Positions 1 to 5,836 of a DNA stretch of 7,056 nt are shown in pieces (position 1 is the stretch's first letter; each line of letters opens with the position of its first letter). This DNA comes from Sphingomonas sp. (GTDB lineage Bacteria > Pseudomonadota > Alphaproteobacteria > Sphingomonadales > Sphingomonadaceae), in assembly GCA_019247755.1 (NCBI GenBank), contig JAFBAM010000091.1, positions 1 through 7,056 of the forward strand, in the 5' to 3' direction. Below the pieces are notes generated by a model. That model ran no database searches and was not told the DNA's origin. It saw only the letters and a program-made list of their open reading frames with translations. A program made the position numbers and the translations under genes.

Positions 1-681
1 TCCGTCGTCGTAATGCGTGTTGCCGAGGATGTTGATGGCGCGAACTTTGGCGAGATCGCCCTCGTAGATCTCAAACACCACATCGACGCGATTCTGGTCG
101 AGCTGAACGATCTTCGGATCGACGCGCGCGGCAAAACGGCCCTGGCGGCGATACAGCTCGAGGATCCGATCGACGTCCGACCGGACCGCGCTGCGCGTGA
201 AGATCTGGCGCGGCGCAAGCTTAATCTCCGGCGTGATCTTGTCGTCCTTGAGGCGCTTGTTGCCCTCAAGGATGATGCGGTTGATGACGGGGTTTTCGCG
301 CACCGCGATAACGAGGTTGCCCGTGTCGCCACCATTAATGGTGACATCCGCGAACAATTGGGTCGCATAAAGGTCCTTCAGGGCCTGATCGAGCGTACCT
401 GCCGTGTAAGTCTGCCCTGGAGACAGGTTGGCGTAGGCACGGATGGTTTCGGGCTCGAGCCGCTGATTGCCTCTGACGGCGATCGAGCGGATCACACGCT
501 CAGCCGGCGGAGGTGGCGGTGTGGGCGCAGCCTGCGGTTGAGTGGCTGCAGGAACCGCTGGTGCTGGCTGCGGCGCCGGCGCATTCTGAGCGAGCAGTGG
601 CGCGGCGGACCCGCCAAGCACGGTTCCCACCAGAAGCAGACTGCCGGTACGTCGGCTAAAGCTCTTTGACTTTGAAATCAC
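1..681 (-). CDS. bamA: BamA, outer membrane protein assembly factor (N-terminal part, runs off the left edge)
   Basis: BamA is the Omp85-family core of the BAM complex and folds and inserts beta-barrel proteins into the outer membrane through periplasmic POTRA domains and a C-terminal barrel. Only 227 codons are present. They show a signal peptide (basic residues 4-11, hydrophobic 14-30, likely cleavage near A31), a Pro/Ala/Gln-rich linker at about 33-60, POTRA1 at about 62-129 (starts ERVIRSIAVRGNQRLEPETI, then GDTGNLVIAVRENPVIN), POTRA2 at about 130-208 (IILEGNKRLKDD, LYRRQGRFAARV) and the start of POTRA3 (VRAINILGNTHYDDG). The barrel lies outside the window. I chose the GTG at 679-681 because it directly precedes the signal peptide and has a purine-rich AAGGCGGGG just upstream; a TTG 24 nt further upstream is in frame but leaves a poorer signal sequence. 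It is last in the visible operon, 78 nt after rseP, as is common in proteobacteria. The identity is firm; the exact start is less so. Confidence 0.95.
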   Translation of the reverse strand, partial: MISKSKSFSRRTGSLLLVGTVLGGSAAPLLAQNAPAPQPAPAVPAATQPQAAPTPPPPPAERVIRSIAVRGNQRLEPETIRAYANLSPGQTYTAGTLDQALKDLYATQLFADVTINGGDTGNLVIAVRENPVINRIILEGNKRLKDDKITPEIKLAPRQIFTRSAVRSDVDRILELYRRQGRFAARVDPKIVQLDQNRVDVVFEIYEGDLAKVRAINILGNTHYDDG

Positions 682-685
682 GCGT

Positions 686-694
686 CCCCGCCTT
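686..694 (-). promoter_or_regulatory. Ribosome binding site supporting the GTG start of bamA
   Basis: The minus strand reads AAGGCGGGG followed by ACGC and then the GTG start. The AAGG core ends 9 nt before the start. It is the only good Shine-Dalgarno-like sequence near the signal peptide and supports the GTG over the upstream in-frame TTG. Confidence 0.5.
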
Positions 695-759
695 GTGTGC
701 CAATGGTGCAACGGCGCGCTTCGCCGCAAAGCCCCGATTACTGCCCTGCCCCAAGCCTT

Positions 760-1890
760 CTAGCCAATCAAGCGCTGTAGCCGGTCCCAGAGGCCAAGCG
801 AGCCCAAATCATTCATCGTCAGGAAGATCATCAGCGCGAGGACGAACGCGAAACCACCACGGAAGGCCCACTCAAGTGCGCGAGCACTGAGCGGGCGACG
901 CCTGATTGCTTCCACCGCATAGAAGAAGAGATGCCCTCCATCCATCATCGGGACTGGCAAGAGGTTGATGAATCCGAGATTAATTGAAAACAGCGCTAGC
1001 AACTGAACGAAGGCCAATGCGCCGAGCGATGCTTGTTGTCCGGCGATCTGTGCGATCCGGATCGGGCCGCCGAGATCCTCAGTGCCGCGGCGGCCGCTGA
1101 TGATCTGCCAGAGGCCGTCGATCATCCCCTGCGTGACCTTCAGCGTCGATACCGTCGCCGCCGGTAGCAACTGGAAGGCTGGGACTTTCACATAGGTTCG
1201 TTGCCCACCCAGTATCCCTATGCGGCCAATCCGGAACGTCTGTCCAAATCTGTCGCGCTCCATGGCTGCGCCGATCGTCAGTGGAAGACGCAACACCTGC
1301 CCACTTCTGTTGACGGTAGCTGTCGTCTTCTCGCCGGGGCGAAGAATGACAATACTCGCGACGTCTTCGAAAGTCGGGGTGTTGCGATCAGCGATCGACA
1401 GAACGCGGTCCCCGGGAAGCATCCCGGCGACCTCCGCCGGACTTCCCCGCTGCACCTGAACGACAGCGTTGTTGGTTTGCGGCATGCCGACAGCGGCGAT
1501 GAAGCTGGCGAAAATCAGGATCGCCAGTAGAAAATTCGCGAGAGGACCAGCGAGGACGACGAGGAAGCGCTGCCAAACGGGCCTCAGCTGGAAGGCGCGA
1601 TCACGCAAATGCACGGGGATGTGGTCAAGATCGCCGGGCTCGCTCACAGCGTTCATATCGCCGATGAACTTGACGTACCCGCCGAGGGGAAGCCATGCGA
1701 CTTTCCACCGCGTTCCTTGCCGGTCGGTCCAGCCGATGATTTCTCGCCCGAATCCGATCGAAAAGGTCTCGGCTGGGATACGGAAGGCGCGTGCCACCAG
1801 ATAGTGGCCGAGCTCGTGAAAGAAGACGAGCGGCCCCAGCATGCAAACGAATGCAAGCAGGGTCATCCAGAGGGGCGGATTGGGGAGCAT
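760..1890 (-). CDS. rseP: RseP/MmpA-type site-2 intramembrane zinc metalloprotease (M50B)
   Basis: This is a site-2 protease that cleaves transmembrane segments inside the inner membrane. In E. coli RseP acts on the anti-sigma factor RseA; in Caulobacter the homologue MmpA clears PodJ. The target here is unknown. The 376-residue protein has the zinc motif HELGH at 25-29 in the first membrane segment, a GFGRE turn at 46-50 and a GGYVKF loop at 70-75. A second membrane segment lies at about 109-135, and one PDZ domain at about 138-206 (SPAEVAGMLPGDRVLSI). The third zinc ligand motif, NLLPVPMMDGG, spans 309-319 with D317, and a last membrane segment covers about 345-360. E. coli RseP has two PDZ domains and about 450 residues, so this is the shorter single-PDZ form. 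The ATG is 3 nt after the dxr stop with no convincing Shine-Dalgarno, so translation is probably coupled to dxr. bamA follows, fitting an envelope-maintenance role. Confidence 0.95.
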   Translation of the reverse strand: MLPNPPLWMTLLAFVCMLGPLVFFHELGHYLVARAFRIPAETFSIGFGREIIGWTDRQGTRWKVAWLPLGGYVKFIGDMNAVSEPGDLDHIPVHLRDRAFQLRPVWQRFLVVLAGPLANFLLAILIFASFIAAVGMPQTNNAVVQVQRGSPAEVAGMLPGDRVLSIADRNTPTFEDVASIVILRPGEKTTATVNRSGQVLRLPLTIGAAMERDRFGQTFRIGRIGILGGQRTYVKVPAFQLLPAATVSTLKVTQGMIDGLWQIISGRRGTEDLGGPIRIAQIAGQQASLGALAFVQLLALFSINLGFINLLPVPMMDGGHLFFYAVEAIRRRPLSARALEWAFRGGFAFVLALMIFLTMNDLGSLGLWDRLQRLIG

Positions 1891-1893
1891 CGT

Positions 1894-3051
1894 CTAGGAG
1901 CAGCTTGTCTTCATCATGCCGCAGGTTTGGTCCCGCGTCACTCGGTCAATCTCAAGCACATCGCCGATAGAATGCGGAATGTCGAATTTCGCATCGCTTA
2001 ACGCCTCGTCGACCAGCCGCGCGATGTCGGGGAAGCGAATCTGTCCGGCAAGGAAGCTGGCGACCGCAACTTCATTGGCGGCATTCAAAACGATCGGCGC
2101 GGCGCCGCCAGTTTCGAGAGCCTCGCGCGCCAGTCGGAGCGCTGGGAAGCGCTTCAGGTCGGGAGCTGCAAACTCGAGCTGGCCGATCGTGGCAAGATCG
2201 AGCCGTTCGGCAGGCGTCGCCATGCGCTCGGGCCACGCGAGGGCATAAGCGATCGGAATGCGCATGTCCGGGCTACCGAGCTGCGCAAGCACCGAGCCGT
2301 CGACGAATTCGACCATCGAATGGACTACGGACTGCGGATGAATGACCACGTCGAGTTGGCTGGACGGTAAGCCGAACAGGTAATGCGCCTCGATCAACTC
2401 CAGGCCCTTGTTCATCAGGGTAGCTGAATCGACGGATATCTTTGCGCCCATCGACCATTTGGGATGGGCCACCGCCTGGGCAGGTGTCGCAGCGTCGATT
2501 GCCTCAGCCGAGGCGGTACGAAACGGGCCTCCGCTGGCGGTCAGAATGATTCTTGAGACATCTTTTCTGCAGTTGCCCGCGAGGCACTGAAAAATAGCAT
2601 TATGCTCGCTGTCGACGGGTAGCAGGGTCGCGCCGCTGGCTTGGGCAGCATCGATCATCAGCGCACCCGCTGTCACCAGAGCTTCCTTGTTTGCCAGCGC
2701 CACGGTCTTGCCCGCCTCGACGGCTGCCATGACAGGCCGCAGACCTGCGCAGCCAACAATCGCGGCAATCACCAGTTCGGAATCGTCGGACGCGGCCTCG
2801 ACCAAGGCTGCTTCACCTGCTGCGGCGCGGCAATCCGAGCCGGTGAGCCGTTGTTGCAGGTCGCTCAGCCGTCCTTCGTCTGCGACGACCGCGAGCTTGG
2901 CCTTCGTCCGACGGGCTATGTCTGCCAACGCTTCAGCGTTGGTCGCCGCAGTCACCGAAGTGACCGAAAAGGCTCCTGAATTGCGCTCGACGAGCTCGAG
3001 CGTCGACTTGCCGATCGAGCCGGTAGCGCCGAGGATAGATATCGTCCTCAC
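1894..3051 (-). CDS. dxr: 1-deoxy-D-xylulose 5-phosphate reductoisomerase
   Basis: Dxr (IspC) carries out the second step of the MEP isoprenoid pathway, the NADPH-dependent rearrangement and reduction of DXP to 2-C-methyl-D-erythritol 4-phosphate, in the cytosol. The 385-residue length is normal. Visible motifs are the NADPH-binding GATGSIGKSTL at 8-18, ANKEALVTAG at 120-129, the metal-binding DSEHN at 147-151 (D147, E149), TASGGPFR at 171-178, the flexible-loop HPKWSMGAKISVDSAT at 196-211 and MNKGLE at 213-218, whose E218 is the third metal ligand. LNAANEVAVASFL follows at 322-334. The active site is therefore complete. Translation starts at GTG (3049-3051), overlapping the cdsA stop by 4 nt (GTGA). 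The C-terminus ends in a short Cys/Met tail (CGMMKTSCS), probably a variable end. The product feeds the polyprenyl diphosphate that UppS, encoded two genes upstream, uses. This is the fosmidomycin target enzyme. Confidence 0.97.
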   Translation of the reverse strand: MRTISILGATGSIGKSTLELVERNSGAFSVTSVTAATNAEALADIARRTKAKLAVVADEGRLSDLQQRLTGSDCRAAAGEAALVEAASDDSELVIAAIVGCAGLRPVMAAVEAGKTVALANKEALVTAGALMIDAAQASGATLLPVDSEHNAIFQCLAGNCRKDVSRIILTASGGPFRTASAEAIDAATPAQAVAHPKWSMGAKISVDSATLMNKGLELIEAHYLFGLPSSQLDVVIHPQSVVHSMVEFVDGSVLAQLGSPDMRIPIAYALAWPERMATPAERLDLATIGQLEFAAPDLKRFPALRLAREALETGGAAPIVLNAANEVAVASFLAGQIRFPDIARLVDEALSDAKFDIPHSIGDVLEIDRVTRDQTCGMMKTSCS

Positions 3052-3676
3052 GTCAGTCCCATTAGCTGGGCGGCAGCGGTGAGCACAGCCACTGGAACCA
3101 GTCCGTCCAGCCGATCAAGCGCTCCGCCGTGGCCGGGGAGCCAGGCTCCGGAGTCTTTTACCCCTGCTCTGCGCTTCATGCCGCTTTCGAACAGATCGCC
3201 GGCCTGCGCCGCCACCGCCAAGACCGGGGCAAGCACGATCAAGGCCGTTCCAAGTCCGGTTTCGAGGGCCCAGGCGCCGCCGAACAACGTCGCCGCGACA
3301 ATCCCACCGAGCAGGCCTTCGACGGTCTTGTTGGGGCTGATAGTCGGGGCGAGCTTGCGCTTCCCGAACGTCCGGCCCGCGAAATAGGCGCCGATGTCCG
3401 TCGACCAAGTAACGATGAAGATCCAGATGAGCAGATACAGCCCGTGCGCATCGCGTTCACGGACCCATAGAAGGGCGAGAGCGGGAAGCAGCGCATAGAT
3501 GAAGCCGGCCACATACCAACCGGGTCCCCACCCCTTCGTGATCCTAGTCCATTCGTAGAACATCAAAGTTGCGACGGCGGCCACCGCCCATGCAAAGACG
3601 GTGCCGCCGACGTAGGACGCGATGAGTGCGACCACGATCATGATGACGCCGGTGATCGTTCGAACGGCGAGTTCGT

Positions 3677-3680
<4 letters not shown>
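3048..3680 (-). CDS. cdsA: Phosphatidate cytidylyltransferase (CDP-diacylglycerol synthase)
   Basis: CdsA converts phosphatidate and CTP to CDP-diacylglycerol, the precursor of all major phospholipids, in the inner membrane. The 210-residue protein is largely hydrophobic, with membrane segments at about 8-25, 27-43, 56-73, 80-98, 122-138, 144-160 and 192-207. The family signature is present: GDLFESGMKRRAGVKDSG at 161-178, then LPGHGGALDRLDG at 181-193, with the catalytic Asp/Lys positions (D162, K169, K175, D176, D189, D192) kept. SPNKTVEG at 115-122 is also characteristic. One difference is Ala at 187, after HGG, where Ile, Leu, Val, Met or Phe is usual. It is shorter than E. coli CdsA (about 285 residues), the missing part being N-terminal membrane segments; short forms are known in alphaproteobacteria. 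The ATG overlaps the uppS stop (ATGA), and the TGA overlaps the dxr start (GTGA). Confidence 0.95.
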
Positions 3681-4419
<739 letters not shown>

Positions 4420-4423
<4 letters not shown>

Positions 4424-4980
4424 TTGCCGAGGATTTCCTTTTCCTTGGCCGCTGCCGCCTCATCGATCTCCTTGATCGTATCGTCCGTCAGCTTCTGAAC
4501 CTCATGCTCGAGCCGCTTGCGCTCGTCCTCGCTGATCTCGTGCTTCTTTTCGTCGACCTTCAGGTGATCCATGCCGTCACGGCGGACGTTACGAACGGCG
4601 ACCTTCGCCTTCTCCGCATATTGGCCGACGAGCTTGGCGAGTTCCTTGCGGCGCTCCTCCGTAAGCTCAGGAATCGGCAATCGAATGACCTGGCCATCGG
4701 TGATCGGGTTAAGACCGAGACCCGCCGAGCGGATTGCCTTTTCGACCGGCTGAACGTTCGACCGATCCCAAACCTGTACGGATAGCATCCGCGCCTCGGG
4801 CGTGGAGACGGTTGCGACCTGATTCAGCGGCATGTTCGAGCCATAAACTTCGACATGGATCGGATCGAGGAGCGCGATCGACGCGCGCCCGGTCCGCAAT
4901 CCGCCCAGGTCATGCTTCAGGGCCTCGACCGCACCGTGCATTCGGCGCTTGAGATCGGTGGTTGAGACAGTGGTCGTCAT
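4420..4980 (-). CDS. frr: Ribosome recycling factor
   Basis: RRF works with EF-G to split the post-termination ribosome so that it can start again. The length of 186 residues is typical (E. coli 185). The two-domain structure is visible: helical domain I at the N-terminus (LKRRMHGAVEALKHDLGGLR) with the conserved RTGRAS at 29-34, beta-rich domain II at about 35-103 (VEVYGSNMPLNQVATVS, MLSVQVWDRS, NPITDGQVIRLPIPELTEER), and the long domain I helices with the ribosome-contacting RNVRRD at 130-135 and a charged helical C-terminus. The ATG follows the pyrH stop by 5 nt, with GGAG overlapping the end of pyrH as its Shine-Dalgarno about 10 nt from the start. pyrH-frr is one of the most conserved bacterial gene pairs. 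Nothing looks odd in the protein. Confidence 0.98.
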
Positions 4981-4985
4981 GATGC

Positions 4986-5708
4986 TTACTCTCCGTTCTG
5001 CACGACCGTCGCCGTTCCGCGTCCGGCCAGCACTTCGGCAAGGTTACCGGACTGGCGGATGTTGAACACGACGATCGGAATATTGTTGTCGCGGCAAAGG
5101 GCGACGGCTGCGGCGTCCATCACTTTGAGGTCGTCGCTGAGAACACGGCCGAACGTGACGGTCTCGTAGCGCGTTGCGTCGCTCACTTTCTTCGGATCGG
5201 CTGTGTAAACGCCATCGACGCTCGTGCCTTTGAGGAGCGCATCGCAGCCCATTTCCGCGGCACGCAGCGCGGCCGCGGTGTCCGTGGTGAAATAAGGATT
5301 TCCGGTACCAGCTGCGAACAGGACGATGCGACCTTTCTCGAGGTGCCTGAGGGCGCGACGGCGGATATAAGGCTCGGACACGCTTGCCATCGGGATCGCG
5401 GACAGAACTCGTGTCTCGACGCCCTGTTTTTCCAGCGCGTTCTGCAGTGCCAACGCGTTCATGACCGTTGCCAGCATGCCCATGTAATCGGCTGTTGCGC
5501 GGTCGAAGCCCTTCGCCGCCGCCGCCATGCCCCGGAAGATGTTGCCACCGCCGACGACGAGGCAAAGTTCGTGGCCCTGCGCCTTGGCCGCAGCAATTTC
5601 GCTGGCCAGCCCGTCAACCGCTAGCGGGTCGATGCCGAACTGGCCTTGGCCCATCAGCGCTTCGCCCGAGAGCTTGAGCAGTATCCGGTTGAAACGCGGG
5701 CGGGTCAT
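4986..5708 (-). CDS. pyrH: UMP kinase
   Basis: PyrH phosphorylates UMP to UDP with ATP, feeding all pyrimidine nucleotides and UDP-sugars; the bacterial enzyme is a hexamer of the amino-acid-kinase fold, allosterically controlled by GTP and UTP in many species. The 240 residues match the family length. Motifs are ILLKLSGEAL at 9-18, VVGGGNIFRG at 51-60, the UMP-binding ADYMGMLATVMNALALQ at 73-89 (D74), the signature FAAGTGNPYFTTDTAA at 131-146, and the ATP-binding KGTSVDGVYTADPKK at 160-174. It is the first gene of the visible operon. The ATG at 5706-5708 has GAGG on the minus strand 13 nt upstream, a rather long spacing. The gene is divergent from the TIR gene across 128 nt; in many proteobacteria tsf would precede pyrH in the same direction, so here it probably has its own promoter. 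Confidence 0.98.
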   Translation of the reverse strand: MTRPRFNRILLKLSGEALMGQGQFGIDPLAVDGLASEIAAAKAQGHELCLVVGGGNIFRGMAAAAKGFDRATADYMGMLATVMNALALQNALEKQGVETRVLSAIPMASVSEPYIRRRALRHLEKGRIVLFAAGTGNPYFTTDTAAALRAAEMGCDALLKGTSVDGVYTADPKKVSDATRYETVTFGRVLSDDLKVMDAAAVALCRDNNIPIVVFNIRQSGNLAEVLAGRGTATVVQNGE

Positions 5709-5735
5709 TCGGGTGGGCTGTCCTCAAGATGTAAC

Positions 5736-5753
5736 AAGGGCGGCCTCGCCTTT
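5736..5753. other. Small inverted repeat in the pyrH/TIR intergenic region
   Basis: AAGGGCG and CGCCTTT flank the loop GCCT. As plus-strand RNA this gives a 7-bp stem with one G-U pair. As minus-strand RNA, the pyrH leader, the core GGCG/CGCC pairs and an A-C mismatch interrupts the outer stem. No U-tract follows on either strand, so it is not a clear intrinsic terminator. It may be a remnant of a terminator or a leader structure, or simply chance in GC-rich DNA. Confidence 0.3.
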
Positions 5754-5777
5754 ATGGCCGAGCCGCCGCGTTGCCAA
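5749..5777 (-). promoter_or_regulatory. Weak candidate promoter for the pyrH operon
   Basis: On the minus strand TTGGCA (5772-5777) resembles a -35 element. Two overlapping -10 candidates follow: CATAAA (5751-5756, spacer 15) and TAAAGG (5749-5754, spacer 17). Neither is close to consensus. The site is proposed mainly because pyrH has no co-directional upstream gene in the window and needs a promoter nearby. A start further upstream, inside the TIR gene, is equally possible. Confidence 0.22.
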
Positions 5778-5806
5778 CTGCCTTGCTTGCTCCAACCGCT
5801 GTTTGC

Positions 5807-5836
5807 GGGCAGCATCGATGGTGCAGGGGGCTGCCT
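5807..5836 (+). promoter_or_regulatory. Possible hairpin enclosing the ribosome binding site of the TIR gene
   Basis: GGCAGC at 5808-5813 can pair with GCTGCC at 5830-5835, and an outer G-U pair (5807/5836) extends the stem to 7 bp. The 16-nt loop contains most of the Shine-Dalgarno AGGGGG (5825-5830), and the stem ends directly before the ATG at 5837. Such a fold could limit translation initiation. The pairing is read directly from the sequence; any regulatory role is inference. Confidence 0.3.
5825..5830 (+). promoter_or_regulatory. Ribosome binding site of the TIR gene
   Basis: AGGGGG lies 6 nt before the ATG at 5837. This decides the start: an ATG at 5818 is in another frame that soon meets a stop, and upstream in-frame TTG codons lack a Shine-Dalgarno and would only add residues before the TIR motif. 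Confidence 0.6.

Noticed and set aside
13..669. A 218-codon plus-strand open frame covering almost all of the bamA fragment
   Set aside because: It is antisense to clear signal-peptide and POTRA sequence, its own translation is rich in Arg and Trp repeats near the C-terminus with no recognisable domain, and long antisense frames are common in GC-rich DNA.
682..759. Intrinsic terminator or promoter between rseP and bamA
   Set aside because: Only short GC-rich self-complementary pieces are present (such as GGCG/CGCC with a short loop), with no U-tract and no convincing -35/-10 pair. bamA is most simply read as part of the same transcript.
1201..1846. Several open frames on both strands within rseP
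   Set aside because: They are shadows of the RseP frame, which contains HELGH, the PDZ domain and the NxxPxxxxDG motif.
1894..1930. Frameshift at the 3' end of dxr suggested by the unusual Cys/Met-rich tail
   Set aside because: The protein already reaches normal Dxr length and all conserved regions are present upstream; the C-terminus of this family is variable.
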